A stretch of 64,000 nt of DNA from Erwinia aphidicola (GTDB lineage Bacteria > Pseudomonadota > Gammaproteobacteria > Enterobacterales > Enterobacteriaceae): contig NZ_JAMKCQ010000001.1 of the NCBI RefSeq assembly GCF_024169515.1, positions 496,001-560,000 of the forward strand. Reading direction: 5' to 3'. The notes beneath the pieces were generated by a model. The model saw only the letters and a program-made list of their open reading frames with translations, was not told the DNA's origin and ran no database searches. The position numbers were made by a program, and so were the translations under genes. Shown piece by piece: positions 10,419 through 21,694 of this stretch; the stretch's first letter is position 1; every line of letters starts with the position of its first letter.

Positions 10419-11848
10419 CAGTGTTTCTTCCCGGCGGTGGTATTCAATTCAATGCGGAAGCAGACATCAGCCTCATCGCTGTCGACCAGCTGTAGATCGC
10501 CCTCCAGCTGACGCACGCAGTCCTTAGCGATACTCAGCCCCAGCCCGCTGCCTTTTACTGCGCCTTTGCGCTGCAGGTTGCCCTGGAAGAACGGCTCAAA
10601 AATCATCGCCCGTTCTGCCTGCGGGATCGCGCTGCCGGTGTTCGCCACCTCAATGGTGACGCGGTTGCCCTGCTGGCGGCTGCGGATCCAGATTTTCCCT
10701 GATTCTGTGCCGTAGTGTAACGCATTGGAGTAGAGATTATCGATGGCCCGCAGTAACAATGTCGGCTCTGCGCGGCAGCTCGCCGCCTGCAGATCAATCG
10801 CCGTATCAATCAGCTTAGCTCGCGCGGTCAGACTGTGGGTGGAAACCAGTTGATCGATGAGCGGCCGCAGCACCACGTCGCTCATCTCAACCGGGCCGTC
10901 TGCCAGCTTGCGGTTGTAGTCCAGCAGCTGTTCAATCAGGGTTTGCAGGTGGCGGCTGCTGTCGTTAAGAATGCTAACCACCTCTTTCTGGTCAGCGGTC
11001 AACGGGCCGGCCACCTCATCGGCCAGCAGTTCCGTGCCTTCACGCATGCTGGCCAGCGGGGTTTTCAGCTCGTGGGAGATATGGCGCAGGAACTCATGGC
11101 GCTGTGACTCCAGCCACGCCAGCCGCTCGCTCAGCCAGAGAATGCGCTGGGCCAGAGAGCGAATTTCACGCGGGCCTTTAAACGCCAGGCTCTGCCCGAG
11201 CGAGCGCCCCTCACCCAGGCGGTTAATCATGCGCTCGACCGCTTTCACCGGGCCGATAATCATGCGGGTAAACAGCAGGACCAGGCCGAGGCTGAGCAGG
11301 AACAGGATTAATGCCTGCCAGCCGAAATACTGGCCGCGATCGGCAATTTCGCGCTGCAGCTGCAGACCACGGGAGAACACCACCTCCCGCGTGGTTTTCA
11401 CCAGCTGGCTGTTAGCGGCGGAGAATGACTCCAGCACATCGCCTGCGGCTTTTACCGGGCTGCTATTATGGCATTTGATCTGGCTGAGCTGGGTAAGATT
11501 CTGCCGCAGGTTCTGGTAAGTGCGCATATCCGGCAGTACCGGCGCATGGGCGTCCAGCATCTGGGAATAGCGGCTGCGCTGCGTCTGATACAGGCGGGCC
11601 AGCATCGGGTCATCAAGCACGCAGTACTGACGATAGCTGCGCTCCAGCTCCAGCGCGGTGCGCGCCATCGCCTCGCTACGACGAACGTCGGTTAGCGTCG
11701 TGCGGTTAGTGTCCGCCGCACGCTCGCTGAGCGCCGACAGGCTTTCCCAGGCCTGCCAGGCCAGCACCAGCAGCGGCAGCAGCACCAGCAGGAAAGCCAT
11801 CAGCACCAGCTGGCGCAGAGAGCGGGGAAACAGACGCCATCTCTTCAC
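10418..11848 (-). CDS. glrK: Sensor histidine kinase GlrK (QseE)
   Basis: A membrane kinase with a TM helix at about residues 13-31, a periplasmic region, a second TM helix at about 176-197, HAMP, and a DHp domain with His259 in 'ISHELKTPL'. An HATPase domain with 'GSGLGLSIAKD' completes it. The chosen start is GTG at 11848, giving 476 residues and an N terminus matching E. coli (KRWxxFPRSLRQL), with AGAGAA upstream. ATG at 11866 is an in-frame alternative. The kinase phosphorylates GlrR in response to cell-envelope conditions. It is transcribed from glmY read-through or its own promoter. Confidence 0.93.
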   Translation of the reverse strand: MKRWRLFPRSLRQLVLMAFLLVLLPLLVLAWQAWESLSALSERAADTNRTTLTDVRRSEAMARTALELERSYRQYCVLDDPMLARLYQTQRSRYSQMLDAHAPVLPDMRTYQNLRQNLTQLSQIKCHNSSPVKAAGDVLESFSAANSQLVKTTREVVFSRGLQLQREIADRGQYFGWQALILFLLSLGLVLLFTRMIIGPVKAVERMINRLGEGRSLGQSLAFKGPREIRSLAQRILWLSERLAWLESQRHEFLRHISHELKTPLASMREGTELLADEVAGPLTADQKEVVSILNDSSRHLQTLIEQLLDYNRKLADGPVEMSDVVLRPLIDQLVSTHSLTARAKLIDTAIDLQAASCRAEPTLLLRAIDNLYSNALHYGTESGKIWIRSRQQGNRVTIEVANTGSAIPQAERAMIFEPFFQGNLQRKGAVKGSGLGLSIAKDCVRQLEGDLQLVDSDEADVCFRIELNTTAGKKH

Positions 11849-11925
11849 GGAAGATTCTCTTTGCATAAGGTAGCGTGATGCTAACGGAGAGTGCGATGGG
11901 ATGAAAGTGCTACGCCACAAATGAC

Positions 11926-12115
11926 GATGGCCGGTTCAAAGAACCGGCCATCTGAAGAGGTGGTGCCTAACTCAACGTTACGTCCGATGCTTGATAACGT
12001 CACAGGGTGAACGATTATCGGTGGGGTGGACGGCAGGCACCGTATTGTGCGTCATTCTGGATGTTATGAGCTCGCCGCTTGCGCAGGGCTTTCATAACCA
12101 GGTGAATGAGCCACT
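11926..12115 (-). ncRNA. glmY: Small RNA GlmY
   Basis: The transcript would begin AGTGGCTCATTCACC, matching the start of E. coli GlmY, in the conserved position between purL and glrK. It ends in a perfect 12-bp hairpin (11926-11937 with 11941-11952, 3-base loop). The length of about 184-190 nt equals that of primary GlmY. In E. coli, GlmY sequesters RapZ, protecting GlmZ and raising GlmS (glucosamine-6-phosphate synthase). The hairpin lacks a strong U-run, so read-through into glrK is plausible. Confidence 0.92.
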
Positions 12116-12143
12116 GCACAGAGTATAGCAATTGCCGTGCCAA
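12116..12143 (-). promoter_or_regulatory. Overlapping sigma54 and sigma70 promoter of glmY
   Basis: On the minus strand TTGGCACGG-N-TTGCT places the -24 GG (12141-12140) and -12 GC (12129-12128) exactly 10 bases apart, the sigma54 signature. A sigma70 -10 box TATACT (12127-12122) overlaps it and sits 6 bases before the expected first base of GlmY. Overlapping promoters with near-identical start sites are known for E. coli glmY. Confidence 0.9.
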
Positions 12144-12239
12144 CATTGCAACAAGCATGTTAACCCCCTATAAAACGGCACTTTTTACGATTATCGCCAG
12201 CCGCAAAAGCGCGCTTTCTGACCAACCGGTCTGCAAAAC

Positions 12240-12257
12240 TGTCTGCATTTAACGACA
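12240..12257. promoter_or_regulatory. GlrR activator site (proximal)
   Basis: TGTC-N10-GACA is a perfect match to the GlrR (QseF) consensus. It lies about 125 bases upstream of the glmY start, in the usual range for a sigma54 enhancer site. Confidence 0.85.
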
Positions 12258-12287
12258 TCAATCAGAAAAATCGCAGGTAGCAAGCTA

Positions 12288-12300
12288 AATCAATTAGTTA
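12288..12300. promoter_or_regulatory. IHF site in the glmY control region
   Basis: AATCAATTAGTTA matches the IHF core WATCAA-N4-TTR perfectly. It lies between the proximal and middle GlrR sites. IHF bending is required for GlrR-dependent glmY transcription in E. coli. Confidence 0.65.
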
Positions 12301-12302
12301 GG

Positions 12303-12320
12303 TGTCACCTTTTCACGACA
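12303..12320. promoter_or_regulatory. GlrR activator site (middle)
   Basis: A second perfect TGTC-N10-GACA element, 63 bases upstream of the proximal site and therefore on nearly the same DNA face. Confidence 0.85.
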
Positions 12321-12335
12321 CCCGAGAGATTGATT

Positions 12336-12353
12336 TGTCGTGAAATTGCAACA
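12336..12353. promoter_or_regulatory. GlrR activator site (distal, imperfect)
   Basis: TGTC-N10-AACA has one mismatch to the consensus and lies 33 bases from the middle site. Three GlrR sites upstream of glmY are typical of enterobacteria. Confidence 0.65.
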
Positions 12354-12385
12354 GAGGCGACAATGGGCAAAACGGGGGCGAAAAA

Positions 12386-12410
12386 AAACCGGTCTGCCTG
12401 GGACCGGTTT
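12386..12410 (-). terminator. Rho-independent terminator of purL
   Basis: A 9-bp stem AAACCGGTC/GACCGGTTT with a 7-base loop is followed on the minus strand by a run of T. It lies 25 bases past the purL stop and separates purL from the glmY control region. Confidence 0.9.
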
Positions 12411-12434
12411 GTTAATTAGCGCATCAACTCAGGC

Positions 12435-15400
12435 TTAGCCCAGCTGCTTACGCGCATTGCGGAAGATGCGCATCCACGGGCTGTCCTCGCCCCACTCTGC
12501 CGGGTGCCAGGAGTTGCTGACGGTGCGGAAGACGCGCTCCGGGTGCGGCATCATGATGGTCACGCGGCCGCTTTCGTTGGTCACCGCCGTAATGCCGTTC
12601 GGAGAGCCGTTCGGGTTCGCCGGATACTGCTGGGTCACCTTGCCGAAGTTATCCACGAAGCGCAGCGCCACCAGGCCTTTATGCTCCAGCTGGCCGAGGT
12701 GCGCTTCATCGCGCACTTCCACGAAGCCTTCGCCGTGCGAGACCGCGATTGGCATGCGTGAGCCCACCATGCCGTCGAGCAGCAGGGACGGGCTGGCAGC
12801 CACTTCGACCAGGCTGAAGCGCGCTTCAAAGCGCTCGGACTGGTTACGCACAAAGCGCGGCCACTCTTCGCTACCCGGGATCAGTTCGCGCAGGTTGGAC
12901 ATCATCTGGCAACCGTTACACACGCCCAGCGCCAGGGTCTGCGGACGATGGAAGAAGGTTTCGAACTCGTCACGCACGCGGGCGTTGAACAGAATCGACT
13001 TCGCCCAGCCTTCACCCGCGCCCAGCACGTCGCCGTAGGAGAAGCCGCCACAGGCAACCAGCGCCTGCACGTCATCCAGGCCACGACGACCGGCCAGCAG
13101 GTCGCTCATATGCACGTCAACCGCATCAAAGCCCGCGCGGTGGAAGGCGGCAGCCATCTCAACGTGGGAGTTAACGCCCTGCTCGCGCAGCACCGCAACT
13201 TTCGGGCGCGCACCGGTAGCAATGTACGGTGCAGCGATATCTTCCTGCGGCTTAAAGGTCAGCGCCACGTTCAGGCCAGGATCGCGATCGTCTTTCTTCG
13301 CCTCGTGTTCCTGATCGGCACAGCTCGGGTTATCACGCAGGCGCTGCATCTGCCAGGTGGTTTCTGCCCACCAGGTACGCAGCGTGGTGCGGCTTTCGCT
13401 GTAGACCGCAGCGTCACCGGAAGTAATGGTGAAGCGGTCACCTTCTACCGCCTTGCCCAGCAGGTGGACGCACTCCGCCAGGCCGTGCGCCGCAAATACC
13501 TGCTCAACCGCGGCGCGATCGGCGGCGGCTACCTGAATCACGGCACCCAGCTCTTCGTTAAACAGCGCGGCCAGGCTGTCGCTGCCCAGCGCGGCAATAT
13601 CGGCTGCCACGCCGCAGTGACCGGTAAAGGCCATCTCTGCCAGCGTCACCAGCAGACCACCATCGGAACGGTCGTGGTAGGCAAGCAGTTTGCCGTCGGC
13701 CACCAGCGCCTGGATGGCATTATAGAAGCCAGCCAGCTGCTGCGCGTCACGCACGTCGGCATGCTTATCGCCCAGCTGACGGTAAACCTGAGACAGCGCG
13801 GTAGCACCCAGCGCGTTCACCCCTTTGCCGAGGTCAATCAGCAGCAGGGCGTTATCCACGGTTTGCAGCTGCGGCGTGACGGTTTTACGCACGTCTTCCA
13901 CGCGGGCAAAGGCGGTGATCACCAGCGACAGCGGCGAGGTCATCTCACGCTGCTCGGTGCCCTGCTGCCAGCGAGTTTTCATCGACATTGAGTCTTTACC
14001 GACCGGGATAGTAATCCCCAGCGCCGGACACAGCTCTTCACCGACCGCTTTCACCGCCTCATACAAACCGGCATCTTCACCCGGGTGACCGGCTGCGGCC
14101 ATCCAGTTTGCCGACAGCTTGATGCGCGTCAGCGGACCAATCTGCGTCGCGGCGATGTTGGTCAGCGCTTCGCCAACGGCCAGACGACCGGAGGCGGCGA
14201 AGTCGAGCAGCGCAACCGGAGCGCGTTCGCCCAGCGCCATCGCTTCACCGTAATAGCTGTCGAGGCTGGCGGTGGTCACCGCACAGTTGGCAACCGGGAT
14301 CTGCCACGGACCCACCATCTGGTCACGCGCCACCATGCCGGTAACCGAGCGGTCGCCGATGGTGATCAGGAAGGTTTTTTCCGCCACGGTTGGCAGGTGC
14401 AGCACGCGATTTACCGCGTCGGCAATGCTGATATCATCACGCACCAGCGCCTCGCCTTTGGCCTTCAGCGTGGTGACATCGCGGGTCATTTTCGGGGTTT
14501 TACCCAGCAGCACGTCGAGCGGCATATCAATCGGCGTGTTGTCGAAATGGCTATCCGCCAGCGAAAGGTGCATCTCTTCGGTGGCTTCACCGATCACCGC
14601 GTAGGGCGCGCGCTCGCGTTTGCACAGCGCATCAAACAGCGCCAGGCTCTGCGGCGCCACGGCAAGCACGTAGCGCTCCTGCGACTCGTTACACCACACT
14701 TCCAGCGGGCTCATGCCCGGCTCGTCGTTGAGGATATCACGCAGGTTGAAGCGTCCGCCGCGCTCGCCATCGCTGACCAGCTCAGGCATGGCGTTGGAGA
14801 GGCCGCCCGCGCCAACGTCGTGGATAAACAGGATGGGGTTCTCTTCGCCCAGCTGCCAGCAGCGGTCGATCACTTCCTGGCATCGACGCTCCATTTCCGG
14901 GTTGTCGCGCTGTACGGAGGCGAAGTCGAGGTCGGCATCCGACTGGCCGGAGGCCATAGATGAAGCGGCACCGCCGCCCAGACCGATATTCATCGCCGGG
15001 CCACCCAGCACAATCAGCTTGGCACCCACGGTGATTTCGCCTTTCTGCACGTGGTCAGCACGGATGTTACCAATGCCGCCCGCCAGCATGATCGGCTTGT
15101 GGTAGCCGCGCAGCTCTTCGCCGTTGTGGCTGTTGACGCGCTCTTCATAGGTACGGAAGTAGCCGTTCAACGCCGGGCGACCGAATTCGTTATTGAATGC
15201 CGCGCCGCCCAGTGGGCCTTCGGTCATGATATCCAGCGCGGTAACAATACGGTCCGGCTTGCCGAAGTCCTCTTCCCACGGCTGCTCAAAGCCCGGAATG
15301 CGCAGGTTAGAGACCGAGAAGCCCACCAGACCGGCTTTCGGCTTGGCGCCGCGCCCCGTTGCGCCTTCGTCACGAATTTCGCCACCGGAACCGGTCGCGG

Positions 15401-16319
15401 CACCCGGCCACGGGGAGATCGCCGTCGGGTGGTTGTGGGTTTCCACCTTCATCAGGATATGCGCCTCTTCCTGATGGAAGTCGTAGTTGCCCTGCTGGTC
15501 GGCGTAGAAACGCCCAACCTGAGAACCTTCCATTACCGCGGCATTATCTTTATAAGCTGACAGCACGTGGTCCGGGGTTTTCTCAAAGGTGTTTTTGATC
15601 ATCTTGAACAGCGACTTCGGCTGCGCCGCACCATCAATCACCCAGTCGGCGTTGAAGATTTTATGGCGGCAGTGCTCAGAGTTAGCCTGAGCAAACATAT
15701 ACAGCTCGATATCGTTCGGGTTGCGCCCCAGCTTTTCAAACGCCGCCAGCAGATAGTCGATCTCGTCATCGGCCAGCGCCAGGCCCAGCTTGATGTTGGC
15801 CTGCACCAGCGCGTTACGGCCTTCACCCAGCACATCGACGCTTTGCAGCGGCGCAGGCTGATGATGGGCGAACAGGGCTTCGGCCTGGGCGGTGTCGCTA
15901 AACACGCACTCCATCATACGGTCGTGCAGCAGCAATGCCAGCTGGCCCCACTGTGCTTCCGTCAGCTGAGGTGCCTGCACATAGAAGGCCAGGCCGCGCT
16001 CAAGGCGCAGCACCTGCGGCAGATCGCAGTTGTGGGCAATGTCAGTCGCTTTTGAAGACCACGGCGAAATCGTGCCGGGACGCGGGGTCACCAGCAGCAG
16101 ACGGCCTTCCGGGGTATGCTCAGCGAGAGAGGGACCGTATTTCAGCAGACGCTGCAGGCGGGACTTTTCATCCTCGCTCAGCGGCGCGCTGACATCGGCG
16201 AAATGGACGTACTCGGCGTAAATATCACTCACTGGCAGGTGAGCGTCCTGAAAGCGGGTCAGCAGTTTGTTAATACGAAATGCCGACAGAGCGGGCGAAC
16301 CACGCAGAATTTCCATCAT
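12435..16319 (-). CDS. purL: Phosphoribosylformylglycinamidine synthase
   Basis: A 1294-residue cytosolic enzyme for step four of de novo purine synthesis: FGAR + glutamine + ATP to FGAM. It is the long single-chain proteobacterial form, with an N-terminal PurS-like domain, two AIRS-type synthetase halves (e.g. '[18 protein letters not shown]' and '[15 protein letters not shown]') and a C-terminal class I glutaminase domain with Cys in 'GVCNGCQ'. ATG at 16319 gives the E. coli N terminus ([12 protein letters not shown]); the 16-codon upstream extension is unsupported. A PurR-like box lies about 90 bases upstream. Confidence 0.99.
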   Translation of the reverse strand: MMEILRGSPALSAFRINKLLTRFQDAHLPVSDIYAEYVHFADVSAPLSEDEKSRLQRLLKYGPSLAEHTPEGRLLLVTPRPGTISPWSSKATDIAHNCDLPQVLRLERGLAFYVQAPQLTEAQWGQLALLLHDRMMECVFSDTAQAEALFAHHQPAPLQSVDVLGEGRNALVQANIKLGLALADDEIDYLLAAFEKLGRNPNDIELYMFAQANSEHCRHKIFNADWVIDGAAQPKSLFKMIKNTFEKTPDHVLSAYKDNAAVMEGSQVGRFYADQQGNYDFHQEEAHILMKVETHNHPTAISPWPGAATGSGGEIRDEGATGRGAKPKAGLVGFSVSNLRIPGFEQPWEEDFGKPDRIVTALDIMTEGPLGGAAFNNEFGRPALNGYFRTYEERVNSHNGEELRGYHKPIMLAGGIGNIRADHVQKGEITVGAKLIVLGGPAMNIGLGGGAASSMASGQSDADLDFASVQRDNPEMERRCQEVIDRCWQLGEENPILFIHDVGAGGLSNAMPELVSDGERGGRFNLRDILNDEPGMSPLEVWCNESQERYVLAVAPQSLALFDALCKRERAPYAVIGEATEEMHLSLADSHFDNTPIDMPLDVLLGKTPKMTRDVTTLKAKGEALVRDDISIADAVNRVLHLPTVAEKTFLITIGDRSVTGMVARDQMVGPWQIPVANCAVTTASLDSYYGEAMALGERAPVALLDFAASGRLAVGEALTNIAATQIGPLTRIKLSANWMAAAGHPGEDAGLYEAVKAVGEELCPALGITIPVGKDSMSMKTRWQQGTEQREMTSPLSLVITAFARVEDVRKTVTPQLQTVDNALLLIDLGKGVNALGATALSQVYRQLGDKHADVRDAQQLAGFYNAIQALVADGKLLAYHDRSDGGLLVTLAEMAFTGHCGVAADIAALGSDSLAALFNEELGAVIQVAAADRAAVEQVFAAHGLAECVHLLGKAVEGDRFTITSGDAAVYSESRTTLRTWWAETTWQMQRLRDNPSCADQEHEAKKDDRDPGLNVALTFKPQEDIAAPYIATGARPKVAVLREQGVNSHVEMAAAFHRAGFDAVDVHMSDLLAGRRGLDDVQALVACGGFSYGDVLGAGEGWAKSILFNARVRDEFETFFHRPQTLALGVCNGCQMMSNLRELIPGSEEWPRFVRNQSERFEARFSLVEVAASPSLLLDGMVGSRMPIAVSHGEGFVEVRDEAHLGQLEHKGLVALRFVDNFGKVTQQYPANPNGSPNGITAVTNESGRVTIMMPHPERVFRTVSNSWHPAEWGEDSPWMRIFRNARKQLG

Positions 16320-16407
16320 TAAAGATCTCTCGTCTCGAAGCGCCGGGCGACGCTTCATTGGGCGCAACAGGGAAAACGGGCGCTATTATAGAGAATCCCC
16401 ACCCGTT

Positions 16408-16423
16408 ACGAAACCGTTTGCGC
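16408..16423. promoter_or_regulatory. Candidate PurR operator upstream of purL
   Basis: ACGAAACCGTTTGCGC matches the PurR consensus at 13 of 16 positions, with a nearly perfect right half. It lies in the gap between divergent purL and mltF. purL is a PurR-regulated gene in E. coli. Confidence 0.65.
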
Positions 16424-16588
16424 AGAATTAATCGCCGTGCAGATTTGGCTGAAAAACGCGCAAATCAAGTTGAATTCAGTTGCGGAGCAGCGCGGAGTTG
16501 CGCAAAATGCCCCACGCTCAGGACCAATTATAGACAATAAATACTGCCATAAAAGACAGATACCTGAGAGCCACCGAGAGATAACTAT

Positions 16589-18046
16589 TTGAAACGCCTT
16601 AAATTAAACTATCTGCTGATCGGGCTGATCACAGTGCTGCTTGCGCTTGCACTGTGGCCCTCGATCCCCTGGTACGGCGGTTCTACCGACCGTATTGCGC
16701 AGATAAAATCGCGGGGAGTGCTGCGCGTCAGCACCATAAACTCCCCGCTGACTTACTACACAGTCAATAAATCACCGGCCGGTATGGATTACGAGCTGGC
16801 GAAACGCTTTGCCGATTATTTAGGGGTGAAGCTGCAGGTCACCGTCCGCCCGAACCTGAGCGATCTGTTTGACGATCTCGAAGATGACAAAGCAGACGTG
16901 CTGGCGGCCGGTCTGATCTATAACAATGAGCGGCTGGCGCGTTTTCGCACCGGTCCTTCCTACTATTCAGTTTCCCAGCAGCTGGTGTATCGCATCGGTG
17001 CGCCGCGCCCGAAAAACCTTGGCGATCTGAAAGGACGCCTGACGGTAGCGTCAGGGTCGGCTTACCTCTCAACGCTGCGCGCGGTGAAGGAGCATCAGTA
17101 TCCCGATCTTGACTGGGCGATCGCCACCGACCAGACACCGCAGGCGCAGCTGGAAGCGGTGGCCGACGGCAAACTCGACTATACGGTGGGCGACTCGGTC
17201 ACTATTGCCCTGATGCAGCGTATCCATCCTCAGCTGGCCGTGGCGTTTGATATCACCGATGAGGAGCCGGTCACCTGGTATATGCAGCGCGAGGCGGATG
17301 ACAGCCTGAACGCCGCCCTGCTCGACTTCTTCAATCAAATGGGCGAGGAAGGCGCGATGGCGCGCCTCGACGAGAAGTATTTAGGTCACGTTGGCACCTT
17401 TGATTACGTCGATACCCGCACCTTCCTGCGCGCCATTGATGAGACACTGCCGGATATCCAGCCGCTGTTTGAGAAGTACGCGCAGGAGATAGACTGGAAG
17501 CTGCTGGCCGCGATCTCCTACCAGGAGTCGCACTGGAACCCGCAGGCCACCTCACCTACCGGGGTGCGCGGCATGATGATGCTGACGCGTAACACCGCCG
17601 ATAGCCTGAACGTCACCGATCGTACCGATCCGGAACAGAGTATTCGCGGCGGCAGTGAGTATCTGGTACGCATGATGGAAAAGGTGCCGCCGACCATCCC
17701 GGAGGATGAGCGCATCTGGTTCGCACTGGCCGCCTATAACATGGGTTATGCGCATATGCTTGATGCGCGCAAGCTGACGGAGAAGCAGAAAGGCAATCCT
17801 GACAGCTGGGCAGATGTGAAGATGCGCTTGCCGATGCTCAGCCAGAAGCGCTATTACAGCCAGACTAACTACGGCTATGCGCGTGGCCACGAAGCCTATG
17901 CTTATGTAGAGAATATCCGTAAGTATCAGATAAGCCTGGTAGGATATTTGCAGGATCAGGAGCGTAAGCTGGCACAGCAGGCGGCGATGGAAGCCGAACT
18001 GGGCCAGGGTTATCCGGCGGTCGAGCCGAAGATTGCGATGAATTAA
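16589..18046 (+). CDS. mltF: Membrane-bound lytic murein transglycosylase F
   Basis: A 485-residue protein that cleaves the MurNAc-GlcNAc bond in peptidoglycan with formation of 1,6-anhydroMurNAc. It has an N-terminal hydrophobic anchor/signal (about 8-26), an ABC-type solute-binding-like regulatory domain (about 40-265), and an SLT domain with catalytic Glu313 in 'YQESHWNPQ'. The start is TTG at 16589, preceded by GAGAG and matching the E. coli N terminus (MKxLKxNYLxIG). It is divergent from purL, as in E. coli. Confidence 0.96.
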   Translation: MKRLKLNYLLIGLITVLLALALWPSIPWYGGSTDRIAQIKSRGVLRVSTINSPLTYYTVNKSPAGMDYELAKRFADYLGVKLQVTVRPNLSDLFDDLEDDKADVLAAGLIYNNERLARFRTGPSYYSVSQQLVYRIGAPRPKNLGDLKGRLTVASGSAYLSTLRAVKEHQYPDLDWAIATDQTPQAQLEAVADGKLDYTVGDSVTIALMQRIHPQLAVAFDITDEEPVTWYMQREADDSLNAALLDFFNQMGEEGAMARLDEKYLGHVGTFDYVDTRTFLRAIDETLPDIQPLFEKYAQEIDWKLLAAISYQESHWNPQATSPTGVRGMMMLTRNTADSLNVTDRTDPEQSIRGGSEYLVRMMEKVPPTIPEDERIWFALAAYNMGYAHMLDARKLTEKQKGNPDSWADVKMRLPMLSQKRYYSQTNYGYARGHEAYAYVENIRKYQISLVGYLQDQERKLAQQAAMEAELGQGYPAVEPKIAMN

Positions 18047-18061
18047 CCGCTGTCGCCTGCC

Positions 18062-18087
18062 GGGCTGACCGAAAAAAAGGTCAGCCC
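18062..18087. terminator. Hairpin between convergent mltF and tadA
   Basis: A perfect 9-bp stem (18062-18070 with 18079-18087) has an A-rich 8-base loop. It fills the short gap between the mltF and tadA stop codons. No T-run follows the stem on either strand, so its terminator strength is uncertain. Confidence 0.45.
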
Positions 18088-18603
<516 letters not shown>

Positions 18604-18615
18604 TTATATACCAGT

Positions 18616-19254
18616 TCAGTCCAGTTGCTGTAGCTCACCCGCAGGCGTCACGCGAAAACGGTGCTGGCAGAAAAACAGCAGCGGATTGTCCTGCTTGCTG
18701 TCGCTGTAGCCGCTCCATAACTGCAGTGGGGTGCCGATCTGCTCTTCCAGCTGCGCCACCTTTTCATGGCCAAGACAGCGCATCGCCAGTACGCGTCCGC
18801 CGTGGGCGCGCGCCATCTGGCTGGCGATCAGTTTGACGTGCGGCAGAAATGCCGAATCAAAGTAGACCTGCTCCACCAGCGGCTGCGGGGAGCCGGTAAT
18901 CAGCCAGACATCGGCATCTTCGCTGCGCAGGTAATCCGTCAGCCGCTGCTGCACTACCGGAAACGCGGTGACGCGCTGGCGAAACCAGCGGGCAAACTGC
19001 TGCTCGCGCGCTTGCAGGCGCGCTTCACTGTGGCCGAAGGTGATCGACCACAGCAGCAGGCTCATCGGCCAGCGCGCTGCCCGGCCCTTAATCAGCAGCC
19101 CGGCACCTATCACCGGCAGCAGCGGCACCACCAGCAGCAGATTAAGCGGCTGGCGCCAGAGCAGCCAGCGCATAAAGGTGCCGAACATATCCTGCTGGTG
19201 CAGGGTGCCATCAAGGTCGAAAAATACCACGCGTCGTTGGCGACTGGATGTCAA
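18616..19254 (-). CDS. pgpC: Phosphatidylglycerophosphatase C
   Basis: A 212-residue HAD-superfamily phosphatase. Motif I is DLDGT near the N terminus ('VVFFDLDGTLHQQD') and motif II is 'LITGSPQP'. A hydrophobic segment at about 37-55 anchors the protein in the inner membrane. It dephosphorylates phosphatidylglycerophosphate to phosphatidylglycerol. It corresponds to E. coli YfhB, which likewise follows tadA. Only 3 bases separate its start from the murP stop upstream, so it may be read from the murQP transcript here. Confidence 0.9.
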   Translation of the reverse strand: MTSSRQRRVVFFDLDGTLHQQDMFGTFMRWLLWRQPLNLLLVVPLLPVIGAGLLIKGRAARWPMSLLLWSITFGHSEARLQAREQQFARWFRQRVTAFPVVQQRLTDYLRSEDADVWLITGSPQPLVEQVYFDSAFLPHVKLIASQMARAHGGRVLAMRCLGHEKVAQLEEQIGTPLQLWSGYSDSKQDNPLLFFCQHRFRVTPAGELQQLD

Positions 19255-19257
19255 ACC

Positions 19258-20610
19258 TTACTCCTCAGGATCGTTAAAGCCCATAAACCAGGCAAACAGG
19301 AAACCGCATACAGCAGCTGTCAGCCAGCCTGCCAGATACATCATCACTTTTCCAGCCACAATGGTCAGCGCCAGCGGCAAGCCGGAGAGACCGAAGGTGA
19401 TCAGGGTAGCGACCTTAGCATAGCTGATTACCGCGCCGCCCACCGCCCCGCCGAGACAGGCGGCGATAAACGGGCGGCCAAGCGGCAGGGTGACGCCGAA
19501 GATCAGCGGCTCCCCCACGCCCAGAATGCCAACCGGCAGCGCCCCTTTCACCAGCTTTTTCAAACGTGCGTTACGGGTTTTCAGCAGCACCGCCACGGAT
19601 GCGCCAATTTGCCCGACGCCAGCCATTGCCAGAATGGGCAGCAGCGCGTTAGAGCCGTGTGCCTGCACCAGCTCCACGTGGATTGGCACCATCCCCTGGT
19701 GCAGCCCGGTGAGCACCAGCGGCAGAAACGTTCCCGCCAGCAGCGCCCCGACCAGCACGCCACCGCGATCGATAGCCAGCGTGGCCCCGTGCGCGATGGC
19801 ATCGGAGATCGTGCCGCCCAAGGGTTGCAGTAGCACAATCGCCAGCGTGGCAGTAATCAGTGTCGTCAGCAGCGGATTGAGGATCAGCTCCAGCGACTCC
19901 GGCAGGCGCGCGCGCAGCCGTTTTTCAATCCAGCACATCAGCGCAACCACCAGCAGCACCGCGATCACCCCGCCGCGCCCGGGCACCAGCGGTTCCCCAA
20001 ACAGCGTGATATTTGCCAGCGCCGGGCTGGAGAGTATCCCGGCCATCACGCCGCCCAGCGCGGTCGAGCCGCCAAATACGCGGGCGGTGTTCACGCCGAC
20101 CAGAATATTCATAATGGTGAAAATCGCGCTGCCGAAGATCGCCGCCAGTCCGAGAAGGTTGGGATACTGCGTTGCAATATCGCCGACGATATCCGGGCGC
20201 TTAATGATGTTAATCACCCCGGTGATCAGCCCGGAGGCGATAAATGCCGGGATCAGCGGGATAAATACGTTCGCCAGCTGGCGCAGTGCGTCACTGAGCG
20301 GAGCATGATATTTCGCCCTAGCCCGCGCTCTGTTTTCACGCACGCTGTCGATCGCCGCAGGGCTCATCAGGCTGCGCATCGCCTCCACCACTTTGGCTGC
20401 CGCGCCCGGACCGACGATAAACTGGTGCTGGCTCCCCTGCTTGACGTAGCCTTTTACGCCCTCCAGCTGGCGCAAATCGTTGAGCTGCAGCAGCCCTTCA
20501 TCGCTGACCTCAACGCGCACCCGCGTCATGCAGTTTTCCAGCTTAATGATATTGGCCGCGCCGCCAATGCCCTGCAGCAGCGCCTGCGCCAGCCGGGTAG
20601 ACTTTTCCAT
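19258..20610 (-). CDS. murP: PTS EIIBC component, N-acetylmuramic acid type
   Basis: A 450-residue inner-membrane PTS permease. The N-terminal EIIB domain has the phosphorylated Cys27 in 'LENCMTRVR', and is followed by a 10-helix EIIC domain with 'GVGEPLIFGVTLPLG'. No EIIA domain is fused, so EIIA-Glc (Crr) would supply phosphate, as for E. coli MurP. The MurNAc assignment comes from adjacency to murQ (3-base gap, same strand) and family similarity; sucrose-type permeases are related, but no sucrose hydrolase is nearby. E. coli carries murQP at another locus, so its placement beside pgpC and yfhH is different. Confidence 0.83.
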   Translation of the reverse strand: MEKSTRLAQALLQGIGGAANIIKLENCMTRVRVEVSDEGLLQLNDLRQLEGVKGYVKQGSQHQFIVGPGAAAKVVEAMRSLMSPAAIDSVRENRARARAKYHAPLSDALRQLANVFIPLIPAFIASGLITGVINIIKRPDIVGDIATQYPNLLGLAAIFGSAIFTIMNILVGVNTARVFGGSTALGGVMAGILSSPALANITLFGEPLVPGRGGVIAVLLVVALMCWIEKRLRARLPESLELILNPLLTTLITATLAIVLLQPLGGTISDAIAHGATLAIDRGGVLVGALLAGTFLPLVLTGLHQGMVPIHVELVQAHGSNALLPILAMAGVGQIGASVAVLLKTRNARLKKLVKGALPVGILGVGEPLIFGVTLPLGRPFIAACLGGAVGGAVISYAKVATLITFGLSGLPLALTIVAGKVMMYLAGWLTAAVCGFLFAWFMGFNDPEE

Positions 20611-20613
20611 GCC

Positions 20614-21507
20614 TTATCCTTTCAGTGCAGCACGCAGGAAGCCATGATGCTGTAGCAGGCGCCGTTTAGCCTCAGGGGCTGGGATGTCCGCCAGGATCAT
20701 CAGAATCGCCGTTTTCACCTCGTGATGAACCTGTTGTAACGCCGCATCGGCCTGCTCGGGCTGGCAGCCGGTGGCCTCACACACCATGCGGCGTGCGCGA
20801 TCGACCAGCTTGATATTAGTGGCCTGCATATCGACCATCAGGTTTTGATACACCTTGCCGATTTTGACCATCGCACCGGTCGAGATCATATTCAGTACCA
20901 GCTTCTGGGCGGTGCCGGATTTCAGCCGTGTGGATCCGGTCAGCGCTTCCGGGCCAACCACCGGGGAGATAGCGATTTCCGCCTCATGGGCAATTGGCGA
21001 GTCGGGATTACAGGAGATTGCCGCTGTGCGGCAGCCCTGCTGGCGGGCATAGCGCAGCGCGCCGATCACGTAAGGCGTGCGCCCCGATGCTGCCAGCCCG
21101 ACCACCATATCGTTAGCGGTCAGATCCAGCGCCTGTAAGTCGCTGACGCCGAGCTGTTCATCATCTTCCGCCCCTTCCACCGCCTTCAGCAATGCGCCTG
21201 GCCCCCCGGCGATCAGCCCCACCACGACGCCGTGCGGCACGCCAAAGGTTGGCGGGCATTCGGAAGCATCCAGCACGCCAAGCCGGCCGCTGGTGCCAGC
21301 GCCCATGTAGATCAGACGTCCACCTGCTGCCAGAGAAGCGGCTGCGGCATCGACGGCTGCGGCCACCTGCGGCAGCGTCAGGCTGACCGCCGTAGCAACG
21401 GTGGCATCCTGCTGATTAAACTTGGTGACCATCGCCAGCGTCGACAGATTATCGAGGTCGAGCGTGTCCGGGTTGCGCGTTTCTGAGACCAGTGAGCCAA
21501 GGTTCAT
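20614..21507 (-). CDS. murQ: N-acetylmuramic acid 6-phosphate etherase
   Basis: A 297-residue cytosolic SIS-domain enzyme that removes D-lactate from MurNAc-6-P to give GlcNAc-6-P, part of cell-wall recycling and external MurNAc use. It has conserved '[24 protein letters not shown]' and 'IACNPDSP'-type ('[14 protein letters not shown]') segments. It is the first gene of the murQ-murP unit and is divergent from the regulator yfhH. Two similar palindromes lie in the divergent promoter region. Confidence 0.96.
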   Translation of the reverse strand: MNLGSLVSETRNPDTLDLDNLSTLAMVTKFNQQDATVATAVSLTLPQVAAAVDAAAASLAAGGRLIYMGAGTSGRLGVLDASECPPTFGVPHGVVVGLIAGGPGALLKAVEGAEDDEQLGVSDLQALDLTANDMVVGLAASGRTPYVIGALRYARQQGCRTAAISCNPDSPIAHEAEIAISPVVGPEALTGSTRLKSGTAQKLVLNMISTGAMVKIGKVYQNLMVDMQATNIKLVDRARRMVCEATGCQPEQADAALQQVHHEVKTAILMILADIPAPEAKRRLLQHHGFLRAALKG

Positions 21508-21520
21508 TATTCCCCCTACT

Positions 21521-21566
21521 GAATTTTTAATTCTAAATATAAAAACTATAATGGAATATTTAATTC
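21521..21566. promoter_or_regulatory. Paired palindromes between murQ and yfhH, candidate regulator operator
   Basis: GAATTTTTAATTC (21521-21533) and GAATATTTAATTC (21554-21566) are 12/13 identical imperfect palindromes, offset by 33 bases (about three helical turns). They lie in the divergent promoter gap of a MurNAc operon and an RpiR-type regulator gene. Pairs of inverted repeats are the operator form used by MurR-type proteins. The assignment is inference. Confidence 0.55.
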
Positions 21567-21694
21567 TTTGCGACGACGCATTTTCCTGTTTTTAATCATC
21601 GCGGCAATAAAATGAAACGCTAGACTTAACGCTCTGCCTGTTATCATTGCAGATAATTCAATATGATGGATCTGAATTCGTAAGAGGAAAAGAG

